DNA of 64,000 nt from Streptomyces humi (GTDB taxonomy: Bacteria > Actinomycetota > Actinomycetes > Streptomycetales > Streptomycetaceae): NCBI RefSeq assembly GCF_001005085.2, contig NZ_LBMU02000100.1, forward strand, positions 1 through 64,000. The letters are read 5' to 3'. The position numbers were made by a program, and so were the translations under genes. Below the pieces are notes generated by a model, which ran no database searches, was not told where the DNA came from, and was given only the letters and a program-made list of their open reading frames with translations. Positions 24,205 to 31,909 of the stretch are shown piece after piece (positions within the stretch are counted from its first letter, which is position 1; every line of letters begins with the position of its first letter).

Positions 24205-24641
24205 CCACCACCACCGCACCTGCCCTGAACGCCCGCGTCATCGCGTTGGCGCACCACGCCCCGCGGGCCCTCCTGGAGGGCGTGCTGACCCGTTACGGCA
24301 TCACGTTCCACCAGAGCGTCACGCTCCGGGCCGCCGTGGTCGCCGGTGCCTCCGTCGGCCGTGACGAGCTCGTCGCCGAGGTCACCGGCGCGCTGAAGAC
24401 CGACGCGTCGGTCGTGCACGGCGTCATCGAGGAGCTGACGGCCGCGGAGCTGCTGGAGGCGCACGAGTCCCGGCTCCAGGTCACGGCCACCGGCCGGGAC
24501 CTGTACGAGGGCACCTCCGCCGAGAGCGCCGAGATCGCCGCCCGCCTGTACGCCGGCATCCCGACGGAGGACCTGGTGACGGCGGCCCGAGTCCTGACCC
24601 TGGTCACGACCCGCGCCAACGCGGAGCTGCCTGGATCCTGA
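24201..24641 (+). CDS. Winged-helix MarR-like small protein
   Basis: The 146-aa protein is coupled to the MarR gene by ATGA, with AAGGAG upstream. A winged-helix-like pattern is visible: TFHQSVTLRAAVVAGASVGRD, VVHGVIEELTAAELLE, then the wing-like HESRLQVTATGRDLYEG. A C-terminal helix, TEDLVTAARVLTLVTTRANAEL, resembles a MarR dimer helix. It may be a partner or target of the MarR protein; tandem pairs of this sort occur in Streptomyces. The function is otherwise unknown. The 373-bp region after it carries repeats and no gene. Confidence 0.65.
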   Translation: MTTTTAPALNARVIALAHHAPRALLEGVLTRYGITFHQSVTLRAAVVAGASVGRDELVAEVTGALKTDASVVHGVIEELTAAELLEAHESRLQVTATGRDLYEGTSAESAEIAARLYAGIPTEDLVTAARVLTLVTTRANAELPGS

Positions 24642-24660
24642 GCCCACCGCCGCTCATTCC

Positions 24661-24802
24661 CGCCCGAAGCCCACGACCGGCCGACGCCGTTCACCTGCCC
24701 GAAGCCCACGACCGGCGGACTGCGCTCGCCCCGCCCGAAGCCCACGACCGGCCGACGCCGTTCACCTGCCCGAAGCCCACGACCGGCGGACTGCGCTCGC
24801 CC
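24661..24802. repeat. 71-bp tandem repeat, two copies
   Basis: Two identical 71-bp units (24661-24731 and 24732-24802) each contain two copies of CCCGAAGCCCACGACCGGC, so this core appears four times. A decayed relative, CCGAAGCCCGCGGCCG, lies near 24902. The units sit in the otherwise gene-free 24642-25014 interval, between convergent regulator and thiG genes. No coding potential or hairpin array was recognised. Confidence 0.85.
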
Positions 24803-25014
24803 CGCACACGGCAGGGCTTCCCGGTACGGGCCACCGCTCCGGCCATGCCCTTCCCGGAGCCCACGGCCCGCACCGCCGACACCCCTCCCCACCCGCGCTG
24901 TCCGAAGCCCGCGGCCGCCGGCGGCGCTGTGCCCCCACGGGAGAGGTCCGCTTCTTGAGAAGGGGTTTCGGGGGTGCGTGGGTGGGAGACGTCTGGGCGG
25001 GAGCGGGCCGGAGG

Positions 25015-25809
25015 TCAGAACGCGGGGCGCTCCGGGTCCAGCGCCGCCAGGCCCTCCGCAGGAGACGACGCCTCCGCGAAGTGCCGCCGCGGGATCCGCC
25101 CCGCCAGCCGGGCCAGCCGCCCCGCCTCCACCCCCGCCCGCATGGCCAGCGCCATCCGCGCGGGATCCTGCGCCCGCGTCACCGCCGACGCCAGCATCAC
25201 CCCCGCACACCCCAGCTCCATCGCCAGCGCCACGTCCGACGCCGTACCGGCCCCCGCGTCCAGGATCACCGGCACCCGCGCGCGCTCGACGATCAGCTGG
25301 AAGTTGTGCGGGTTCCGGATCCCGAGCCCCGACCCGATCGGCGACCCGAGAGGCATCACCGCCGCGCAGCCCACGTCCTCCAGCTTCCGCGCCAGCACCG
25401 GATCGTCGTTCGTGTACGGCAGCACCGTGAAGCCGTCGTCGACCAGCGTCTCCGCCGCGTCGAGGAGCTCGACCGGATCGGGGAGCAGGGTCCGTTCGTC
25501 GGCGATGACCTCCAGCTTCACCAGCGAGGTCCCCAGCGCCTCCCGCGCCAGCCGGGCCGTCAGCACCGCCTCGCCCGCGGTGAAGCACCCGGCGGTGTTG
25601 GGCAGCACCCGGATCCCGAGCCGTTCGAGGACCGACAGCACGGAGCCCCGTACCCCCGGATCCACCCGCCGCATCGCCACCGTGGTCAGCTCGGTACCGG
25701 ACGCGACCAGCGCCCGCTCCAGCACCTCCAGGCCGGCCGCGCCCCCGGTACCCATGATCAACCGGGAGGAGAAGGTCGTACCCCCGAGGACGAAGGGATC
25801 GTCGGCCAC
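25015..25809 (-). CDS. thiG: Thiazole synthase ThiG
   Basis: The 264-aa enzyme forms the thiazole phosphate ring of thiamine from deoxyxylulose 5-phosphate, dehydroglycine and ThiS thiocarboxylate. The TIM-barrel motifs are TFSSRLIMGTGG near the start, LPNTAGCFTAGEAV, KLEVIAD with the Schiff-base Lys, VLPYTNDDPVLARKLED, MPLGSPIGSGLG and VPVILDAGAGTASDVALAME. The GTG at 25809 lies 5 nt after the thiS stop. It is the last gene of thiO-thiS-thiG under the TPP riboswitch. Confidence 0.96.
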   Translation of the reverse strand: MADDPFVLGGTTFSSRLIMGTGGAAGLEVLERALVASGTELTTVAMRRVDPGVRGSVLSVLERLGIRVLPNTAGCFTAGEAVLTARLAREALGTSLVKLEVIADERTLLPDPVELLDAAETLVDDGFTVLPYTNDDPVLARKLEDVGCAAVMPLGSPIGSGLGIRNPHNFQLIVERARVPVILDAGAGTASDVALAMELGCAGVMLASAVTRAQDPARMALAMRAGVEAGRLARLAGRIPRRHFAEASSPAEGLAALDPERPAF

Positions 25810-25814
25810 GGCGC

Positions 25815-26015
25815 TCAGCCTCCCTGCACGGCGGTCAGGACTTCCACCCGGTCGCCCTCGGCGAGACCCGTCACCGGCCACTGCGTGCGCGGTACGACGG
25901 TCTCGTTGACGGCCGCGGCCACCCCGGAGGGCGCGGCCGTGAGGGACTTCACGAGGGTGTCGAGAGCGGTGCCCGGGGCGATCTCCCGGCGCTCCCCGTT
26001 GACGGAGATGTTCAT
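25815..26015 (-). CDS. thiS: Sulfur carrier protein ThiS
   Basis: The 66-aa ubiquitin-like sulfur carrier ends in the required Gly-Gly (TAVQGG), where the thiocarboxylate is formed. Its N-terminus MNISVNGERREIAPGTALD and VVPRTQWPVTGLAEGDRVEV fit the family. It overlaps the thiO stop by ATGA and is followed 5 nt later by its partner thiG. Confidence 0.95.
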   Translation of the reverse strand: MNISVNGERREIAPGTALDTLVKSLTAAPSGVAAAVNETVVPRTQWPVTGLAEGDRVEVLTAVQGG

Positions 26016-27181
26016 GCGGTCTGCTCCATGAGTGCGTCGGGAACGGTGCCGAATCGCCCCGGCGTGAACGGACGGGCCTCCTCCGGCAGCTCACCGCCGG
26101 CCAGCAGCTCCGCCATCACGTCCCCCGTGACCGGCGTGAGCAGCACCCCGTTGCGGTAGTGCCCGGTGGCCAGCAGCAGCCCGTCCACACGGGTCGGCCC
26201 GAGCAGCGGCGCGTTGTCGGGGGAGCCGGGGCGCAGCCCGGCCCGGGTCTCCGTCAGCGGCAGCTCGGTGATGCCGGGGACCAGCTCGTGGGCGTCCCGC
26301 AGCAGCTCGTAGACACCGCCCGCCGTGACGGTGGTGTCCCAGCCCAGTTCCTCGCTGGTCGCGCCGACCACCAGTTCGCCGTTCTCCCTGGGCACCAGGT
26401 AGACGTTGCCGCCGCGCACCACGGCCCGCACCGTCCGGCTGAGGAACGGCGCGTACCGCGGGGGCACGGTCAGCCGCAGCACCTGACCCTTCACCGGCCG
26501 CACCGGCGGCAGCACGTCGTCGGGGACGCCCGCCAGCCGCCCGCTCAGGCTGCCGGCCGCGAGCACCACCTGCCCGGCGCCCAGTTCCTCGCCCGCACGC
26601 GTGACGGCACCGGTGGCCCGTTCCCGTACCACCGTCAGCCGCTCTGCCCAGTCGCGGTGGAAGACCACCCCGGCCCGTTCGCACGCGGTGACCAGGGCGG
26701 CCGCCAGCCGGCGCGGGTCGATCTGGTGGTCGCCGTCCACCCGCAGCCCCCCGCGCACCCCGGGCGCCAGCATCGGCTCCAGGCGCCGGCACTCCCGCCC
26801 GGACAGCCACTCGGACTCCAGCCCCGACTCCCGTTGCAGGGTGTGCAGCTCCCGCAGATGGGCACGGTCGTCGGCGTCCAGGGCGACCGCGAGCGTGCCG
26901 CAGCGCCGGTAGCCGAGGTCCTGGCCGGTGAGTTCGGTCAGCTCGGCGGCGAAGCCCGGATAGCGGCGGGCGGAGGCCAGGTTGAGCCCCAGCAGGGTCT
27001 GCTCGCCGTAGTGCAGTTCGGTGACCGCGGCCAGCATCCCGGCCGCGACCTGCGCGGCCCCGCCGCCCGGCGCGGGATCGGCCACGACGGTGACGAGCCC
27101 GCGCTGCGCCGCCCGCCAGGCCGTGACCAGGCCGATGATCCCGCCCCCGATGACGAGGACGTCGGACGTGTGTGAGGACAT
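26012..27181 (-). CDS. thiO: Glycine oxidase ThiO
   Basis: This 389-aa FAD enzyme oxidises glycine to dehydroglycine for the thiazole ring in aerobic bacteria. The dinucleotide-binding motif VIGGGIIGLVTAWRAAQRG is near residues 9-27. GTLAVALDADD, the FAD-contact VVLAAGSLSGRL and the C-terminal GLRPGSPDNAPLLGPTRVDG and TGHYRNGVLLTPVTG match the DAO/ThiO family. The ATG at 27181 is chosen because the nucleotide fold starts 7 residues later and the TPP riboswitch ends just upstream. First gene of the operon. Confidence 0.95.
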   Translation of the reverse strand: MSSHTSDVLVIGGGIIGLVTAWRAAQRGLVTVVADPAPGGGAAQVAAGMLAAVTELHYGEQTLLGLNLASARRYPGFAAELTELTGQDLGYRRCGTLAVALDADDRAHLRELHTLQRESGLESEWLSGRECRRLEPMLAPGVRGGLRVDGDHQIDPRRLAAALVTACERAGVVFHRDWAERLTVVRERATGAVTRAGEELGAGQVVLAAGSLSGRLAGVPDDVLPPVRPVKGQVLRLTVPPRYAPFLSRTVRAVVRGGNVYLVPRENGELVVGATSEELGWDTTVTAGGVYELLRDAHELVPGITELPLTETRAGLRPGSPDNAPLLGPTRVDGLLLATGHYRNGVLLTPVTGDVMAELLAGGELPEEARPFTPGRFGTVPDALMEQTA

Positions 27182-27193
27182 GGGCGTCCAGCC

Positions 27194-27285
27194 CCTCCCT
27201 TCGCCGGCATGACCCGGATCAGGTTCGTACGGTCGGAGGCCGCCAGCCTCCCTCTCAGCCCGGTGCGTCCGGGCTCCCGCGTGTG
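27194..27285 (-). promoter_or_regulatory. TPP (THI-box) riboswitch
   Basis: Read on the minus strand, GGGCTGAGAGGGAGGCTGG, then ACCGTACGAACCTGATCCGG and GTCATGCCGGCGAAGGGAG carry the conserved CUGAGA and ACCUGAUC...GCCGGCGAAGGGA elements of the thiamine pyrophosphate aptamer. It lies directly upstream of thiO. With the ribosome region this close, control of translation start by TPP is likely. Confidence 0.96.
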
Positions 27286-27419
27286 CTTGCACGCCACCCT
27301 AGCCCGCACCGCTCCGCCCCGGTAGGACGGCCCCGGCGGCCACTGTGGAACAGGTCACCCGGCAGGCCCCCTGACTGACTCCGTGTCAGTTGTCTATCGT
27401 TCTTGTCCATGGTGATCAG

Positions 27420-28658
27420 GTGAGCGGGCAGACGCAGCAACGAGGCACGTCACAGGCGCGGCGGGTGGTCGTCGTCGGCGCGGGCATGGCCGGGGTGCAG
27501 ACCGCCGTCGCCCTGCGCGAGCGCGGGTACACCGGCACCGTCACCCTGATCGGCGCCGAGCCGCACCAGCCGTACGACCGGCCGCCGCTCTCCAAGGCCG
27601 TCCTGCTCGGCAAGGCGGAGGGCTCCGCCTTCGAGGTGGACTTCGACGCCCTCGGCATCGAACTGGCGCTCGGCCGCGACGCGCTCGGCGTGCGCACCGC
27701 CGACCACGAGCTGGACACCGAGGCCGGACCGGTGCCGTACGACGTGCTGGTGCTCGCCACCGGCGCCGAACCGGTCCGGTTGCCCGGCACCGAGGGCGTG
27801 CCCGGCGTCCACCTGCTGCGCACCCTCGACGACGCCGAGCGGTTGCGGCCGGTGCTCGCCCGGCAGCACGACATCGTGGTGGTCGGCGCAGGCTGGATCG
27901 GCGCGGAGTTCGCCACCGCGGCCCGCGAGGCCGGCTGCGCGGTGACCGTCGTCGAGGCCGCCGACCGGCCGCTCGCCGGCGCGCTGCCGGCCGAGGTCGC
28001 CGCGCCGATGACCACCTGGTACGCCGACAGCGGCACCGAACTGCGCACCCGCGCGCGCGTGGCGCGCGTCGAACCCGGCGCGGTGGTCCTCGACGACGGC
28101 TCGCGGATCCCGGCGGGCGCCGTGGTGGTCGGCATCGGCGCCCGCCCCGCCACCGGCTGGCTGGCCGGCTCCGGCATCGGACTGGGCGCCCAGGGCGACG
28201 TGCTCGCCGACGACCACCTGCGCACCGGCGCGCCGGACGTCTACGCGGTCGGCGACTGCGCCTCGTTCCCGTCCGGTCGCTACGGCACCCGCCTGCTGGT
28301 CCACCACTGGGACAACGCCCTCCAGGGCCCGCGCACGGTGGCCGCGAACATCCTCGGCGAGTCCGACGCGGTCTACGACCCGGTGCCGTACTTCTGGTCC
28401 GAGCAGTTCGGCCGTTTCGTCCAGTACGCGGGCCACCACGCCGGGGCCGACCGCATGATCTGGCGCGGCGACCCGTCGACCCCCGCCTGGAGCGTCTGCT
28501 GGCTGCGCGAGACCCGCCTGGTCGCTCTGTTGGCGGTGGGCCGTCCACGCGACCTGGCCCAGGGCCGTCGCCTGATCGAGGCGGCCACCCGAATGGACGC
28601 CGAGGCACTGTCGGACCCGGCCCGCCCGTTGAAGAACGCGACCGCGGCGCCCCTCTAG
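27420..28658 (+). CDS. Ferredoxin-reductase-like FAD/NAD(P) oxidoreductase
   Basis: The 412-aa flavoprotein has an FAD-binding GxGxxG (VVVVGAGMAGVQTA), the ferredoxin-reductase signature PYDRPPLSK, the NAD(P) motif VVGAGWIGAEFATAA and the FAD contact VYAVGDCASFPS. The C-terminal domain (WSEQFGRFVQYAGHH onward) resembles the reductase C domain of dioxygenase ferredoxin reductases. The GTG at 27420 was chosen from three in-frame starts; TTG at 27390 is possible. No ferredoxin or oxygenase gene is adjacent, so its electron acceptor is unknown. It is divergent from the riboswitch-controlled thi operon. Confidence 0.85.
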   Translation: MSGQTQQRGTSQARRVVVVGAGMAGVQTAVALRERGYTGTVTLIGAEPHQPYDRPPLSKAVLLGKAEGSAFEVDFDALGIELALGRDALGVRTADHELDTEAGPVPYDVLVLATGAEPVRLPGTEGVPGVHLLRTLDDAERLRPVLARQHDIVVVGAGWIGAEFATAAREAGCAVTVVEAADRPLAGALPAEVAAPMTTWYADSGTELRTRARVARVEPGAVVLDDGSRIPAGAVVVGIGARPATGWLAGSGIGLGAQGDVLADDHLRTGAPDVYAVGDCASFPSGRYGTRLLVHHWDNALQGPRTVAANILGESDAVYDPVPYFWSEQFGRFVQYAGHHAGADRMIWRGDPSTPAWSVCWLRETRLVALLAVGRPRDLAQGRRLIEAATRMDAEALSDPARPLKNATAAPL

Positions 28659-28690
28659 GGGCGCTGGGAACGCTCGGCCGGCCCCCACGG
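28648..28690 (+). repeat. REP-like dispersed element, copy 2
   Basis: GCGCCCCTCTAGGGGCGC, then TGGGAACGCTCGG and CCGGCCCCCAC, resemble the elements at 2876-2915 and 40744-40792. It overlaps the last codons and stop of the flavoprotein gene. GCGCCCC/GGGGCGC can form a 7-bp hairpin over the stop codon. Confidence 0.55.
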
Positions 28691-28750
28691 CGCCGCACCC
28701 GGACGACCACCCATCGCCCCCCACCCGCCGAAACGCCTACCCTTGACCCC

Positions 28751-29116
28751 GTGACCGAGATTGACGCAAACATCGATGCTCTCGTCCCCGCCTGGCTCAC
28801 CCTCCCCGACATCGCTGAAATGATGGACGTCGAGGTGACCCGCGTGCGGCAGCTGGTCAAGGAGGGCCAGCTCATCGCCGTCCGCCGTGGTGAGAACAGG
28901 GCGCTGCACGTCCCCGCCGCCTTCATCGACGAGGACAAGGTGGTCAAGGGCCTGGCCGGCACCCTGACACTGCTCCGGGACGACGGCTTCACCGACGAGG
29001 AGATGCTGGAGTGGCTCTTCACTCCTGACGAGACCCTGCCCGGCACCCCCGCGCAGGCGCTCAGCGAGAATCGCGGCACGGAGGTGAAGCGCCGCGCCCA
29101 GGCGCTCGCCGTCTGA
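28751..29116 (+). CDS. Rv2175c-family DNA-binding protein
   Basis: The 121-aa protein has a MerR/excisionase-like helix-turn-helix (LTLPDIAEMMDVEVTRVRQLV) and a short wing (EGQLIAVRRGENRALHVPA). A C-terminal helical part follows, with TDEEMLEWLFTPDETLPGTP. It matches the Rv2175c family. In M. tuberculosis Rv2175c is a substrate of the neighbouring kinase PknL; a PASTA kinase lies 5 kb away here. The GTG at 28751 was chosen for family length. It is 34 nt upstream of thiE and may be co-transcribed. Target DNA unknown. Confidence 0.85.
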   Translation: MTEIDANIDALVPAWLTLPDIAEMMDVEVTRVRQLVKEGQLIAVRRGENRALHVPAAFIDEDKVVKGLAGTLTLLRDDGFTDEEMLEWLFTPDETLPGTPAQALSENRGTEVKRRAQALAV

Positions 29117-29150
29117 GCCGACCGGCACCGACACCACGGGGGACCCACCG

Positions 29151-29798
29151 ATGACCGACACCGCCCGCGCGCAGCTGGCCGACGCCCGTCTCTACCTGTG
29201 CACGGACGCCCGCCGGGAGCAGGGCGACCTCGCCGAGTTCCTGGACGCGGTCCTGGCGGGCGGCGTCGACATCGTGCAGCTGCGCGACAAGGGCATGGAG
29301 GCCGCCGAGGAACTGGCGCACCTCGCCGTGTTCGCCGACGCCTGCGCCCGGCACGGCAAGCTGCTCGCGGTCAACGACCGTGCCGACGTGGCCCACGCCG
29401 CCGGCGCCGACGTGCTCCACCTGGGCCAGGGCGACCTGCCGGTCCCGGCCGCCCGCGCGATCCTCGGCCCCGACGTCCTCGTCGGCCGCTCCACGCACAC
29501 CGAGGCGGAGGCCGCCGCGGCCGCCGTCCAGGACGGCGTGGACTACTTCTGCACCGGTCCCTGCTGGCCCACCCCGACCAAGCCCGGCCGCCACGCCCCC
29601 GGGCTGGACCTGGTGCGCTCCACGGCGGCCCTGGGCACCGACCGCCCGTGGTTCGCCATCGGCGGCATCGACCTCGGCAACCTCGACCAGGTGCTGGCGG
29701 CGGGTGCCCGGCGCGTGGTGGTCGTCCGCGCACTCACCGCGGCCGACGACCCCGGCGCGGCCGCGGCCGAGTTCGCGAAGCGGCTGCGGTCCGCGTGA
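29151..29798 (+). CDS. thiE: Thiamine-phosphate synthase ThiE
   Basis: The 215-aa TIM-barrel enzyme joins HMP pyrophosphate and thiazole phosphate to give thiamine phosphate. Motifs are DIVQLRDKGMEA, LLAVNDRADVAHAAGADVLHLGQ, GRSTHTEAEAAAA, YFCTGPCWPTPTKPGRHAPG and WFAIGGIDLGNLDQVLAAGA. It lies 34 nt after the Rv2175c-like gene and lacks its own riboswitch, unlike thiO-thiS-thiG, so thiamine control of this step is not evident from the sequence. Confidence 0.95.
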   Translation: MTDTARAQLADARLYLCTDARREQGDLAEFLDAVLAGGVDIVQLRDKGMEAAEELAHLAVFADACARHGKLLAVNDRADVAHAAGADVLHLGQGDLPVPAARAILGPDVLVGRSTHTEAEAAAAAVQDGVDYFCTGPCWPTPTKPGRHAPGLDLVRSTAALGTDRPWFAIGGIDLGNLDQVLAAGARRVVVVRALTAADDPGAAAAEFAKRLRSA

Positions 29799-29882
29799 CC
29801 GCTCCGGGCGTCCCGGCTGTCCGGAAACATGTCCAGTATCCGGACGCGAGGTCGGCAATTCGGGCAAATGACCCGAGTGTGG

Positions 29883-29911
29883 TTGGGTGTCCGTCCGCCC
29901 CTGACTAACCT
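29883..29911 (+). promoter_or_regulatory. Predicted metF promoter (leaderless)
   Basis: TTGGGT, a 17-nt spacer and TAACCT form a plausible -35/-10 pair. The -10 ends 6 nt before the metF ATG, and no ribosome site intervenes, so a leaderless transcript is likely. Inference from spacing. Confidence 0.5.
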
Positions 29912-29917
29912 GCGGGT

Positions 29918-30841
29918 ATGGCCCTAGGAACCGCGTCAACCAGGACTGATCGCGCACGCACCGTGCGCGACATGCTCGCGAGCGGCAAGACCACGTACTC
30001 CTTCGAGTTCTCGGCGCCGAAGACCCCCAAGGGCGAGCGGAACCTGTGGAGCGCGCTCCGGCGGGTCGAGGCGGTGGCGCCCGACTTCGTCTCCGTGACC
30101 TACGGCGCCGGCGGTTCCACCCGCGCGGGCACGGTCAAGGAGACCCAGCAGATCGTCGCCGACACCACGCTCACGCCGGTCGCCCACCTGACCGCGGTCG
30201 ACCACTCGCTCGCCGAACTGCGCAACATCATCGGCCAGTACGCGGACGCCGGGATCCGGAACATGCTCGCGGTGCGCGGCGACCCGCCCGGTGACCCGAT
30301 GGGCGACTGGGTGGCGCACCCGCAGGGGCTGACCTACGCGGCCGAACTCGTCCGGCTCATCAAGGAGTCCGGGGACTTCTGCGTGGGCGTCGCGGCGTTC
30401 CCCGAGATGCACCCGCGGTCCGCCGACTGGGACACCGACGTCCGGCACTTCGTCGACAAGTGCCGCGCGGGCGCCGACTACGCCATCACGCAGATGTTCT
30501 TCCAGCCCGAGTCCTACCTTCGCCTTCGCGACCGGGTCGGCGCGGCCGGCTGCGAGACCCCCGTGATTCCGGAAATCCTGCCCGTCACCAGTGTGAAGAT
30601 GCTGGAACGGCTGCCCAAACTCAGCAATGCGGTCTTCCCGGACGCCCTGAAAGAGCGGATCCTCACAGCGAAAGACGATCCGACGGCGGTACGCTCCATC
30701 GGTATCGAATACGCCACGGAGTTCTGCGCCCGGCTGCTGGCCGAGGGAGTGCCCGGACTGCACTTCATCACGCTGAACAACTCCACGGCGACGCTGGAGA
30801 TCTACGAGAACCTGGGCCTGCACCAACCCCCGCGGGCCTAG
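29918..30841 (+). CDS. metF: 5,10-methylenetetrahydrofolate reductase MetF
   Basis: The 307-aa flavoenzyme makes 5-methyltetrahydrofolate for methionine synthesis. Family motifs are SFEFSAPKTPKGE at the start with the catalytic Glu, VSVTYGAGGSTR, AHLTAVDHS, NMLAVRGDPPG, GVAAFPEMHPRS and ITQMFFQPESYLRL. The C-terminal LHFITLNNSTATLEIYENLGL closes the barrel. The ATG at 29918 gives the full N-terminus. The next gene starts 56 nt downstream with its own ribosome site. Confidence 0.96.
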   Translation: MALGTASTRTDRARTVRDMLASGKTTYSFEFSAPKTPKGERNLWSALRRVEAVAPDFVSVTYGAGGSTRAGTVKETQQIVADTTLTPVAHLTAVDHSLAELRNIIGQYADAGIRNMLAVRGDPPGDPMGDWVAHPQGLTYAAELVRLIKESGDFCVGVAAFPEMHPRSADWDTDVRHFVDKCRAGADYAITQMFFQPESYLRLRDRVGAAGCETPVIPEILPVTSVKMLERLPKLSNAVFPDALKERILTAKDDPTAVRSIGIEYATEFCARLLAEGVPGLHFITLNNSTATLEIYENLGLHQPPRA

Positions 30842-30897
30842 ACCGGCCGCACCGGAGTACGACACACTGCGTAGCGGTCACTGGAGGAGGGGCGTAC

Positions 30898-31899
30898 ATG
30901 GGCTGGACGGTCCTCTACGTAGCGTTCGGCATCGTCGCACTGTGGTTGCTCGGCGAGGTACTGCTGCAATACAAGGCGCGGCTGCGCTGGCGGCTGCTGG
31001 CCTTCGTCGGCTTCCTCGGGGTCGTCTTCGGTGTGCTGATCCCGTCCGTGATCGTCATCGGTGTGGGCGCTATCGCCTTCGCGGTCGGCCAGACGTACGT
31101 CACCCTGTCGTTCCGCCGCGGCTTCGAGGCGGGCTGGGCGGTCAAGCGGCCCGACGCGGACAGTGACGGCGGCGGCCTGCTCAGGCGCCGCCGCGGCGAG
31201 CCGGACGAGGACCCGGGCCTGGAGGCCACCGACCCGGACGCGGCCGACGCCGCCTACGCCGGCCAGCAGGCCGGCTACGCCACCGGCAGCACCCCCGCCT
31301 ACCGCGGCGACGACGACTACGACCGCGACGACGTCTTCACCCCCGGCCCCCGCTCCGGCGAGCCGGCCGCCGCCGAGGCCGGCACGGTCTACGAGCCGCA
31401 GCCGATGCCCGACGACACCGGCTCCTACGGCGTCTACCGCGACTCCGGCCACGCCGCGGCCGGCGACCAGCAGGCCGCCTACGCGACCGCGGGCCAGGAC
31501 CAGGCGTACGCCGCCCAGGGCACCGACCAGAACTACGCCTACGACTACTCCGGGTACGGCCAGCAGCAGTACGGCTACGACGCGAACGGCCAGCAGCAGT
31601 ACGCCAACTACTCCGACCCGTACATCGGCAACCAGACCTACGGCGGCGCCGGGTACGACACGTCGTACGGCACGCAGCAGTACGACCAGCAGGGCTACGC
31701 CCAGGGCCAGTACGGCACCGGCGGCTACGGCGAGACCCCGGCGGGCGGTGTCTGGGTGCCCCAGCAGCGCGCCGACGAGACCTACGGCGGGGAACTCCCG
31801 CAGGAGCAGCCGTACCCCTACCAGGGTGACGGACAGGCACAGCAGGGCCAGGGCCAGGGCCACCAGGGCAACGGGTACGACGAGCAGTACCGTTTCTGA
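30898..31899 (+). CDS. Membrane protein with Tyr/Gln/Gly-rich low-complexity tail
   Basis: The 333-aa protein begins with two or three hydrophobic helices (VLYVAFGIVALWLLGEVLL, LLAFVGFLGVVFGVLIPSVI and VIGVGAIAFAVGQTYV) in residues 1-75. An acidic linker follows. From ~residue 195 there is a prion-like region with repeats such as YGQQQYGY, GQQQYANY and YGTQQYDQQGY. The ATG at 30898 has GGAGGAGG 8-9 nt upstream. I do not recognise a family function. The tail suggests self-association at the membrane, which is inference. The gene is convergent with the phytoene-desaturase-like gene, 10 bp away. Confidence 0.75.
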   Translation: MGWTVLYVAFGIVALWLLGEVLLQYKARLRWRLLAFVGFLGVVFGVLIPSVIVIGVGAIAFAVGQTYVTLSFRRGFEAGWAVKRPDADSDGGGLLRRRRGEPDEDPGLEATDPDAADAAYAGQQAGYATGSTPAYRGDDDYDRDDVFTPGPRSGEPAAAEAGTVYEPQPMPDDTGSYGVYRDSGHAAAGDQQAAYATAGQDQAYAAQGTDQNYAYDYSGYGQQQYGYDANGQQQYANYSDPYIGNQTYGGAGYDTSYGTQQYDQQGYAQGQYGTGGYGETPAGGVWVPQQRADETYGGELPQEQPYPYQGDGQAQQGQGQGHQGNGYDEQYRF

Positions 31900-31909
31900 C
31901 GAGCGCGGC

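Noticed and set aside
23581..24219. N-terminal extension of the PASTA kinase frame up to 24219
   Set aside because: It runs through the operator and antisense to the MarR gene. The kinase domain begins just after the GTG at 23580, so the extension is not part of the protein.
24661..24802. CRISPR array
   Set aside because: Only two 71-bp units, no unique spacers and no cas genes; it is a simple tandem duplication.
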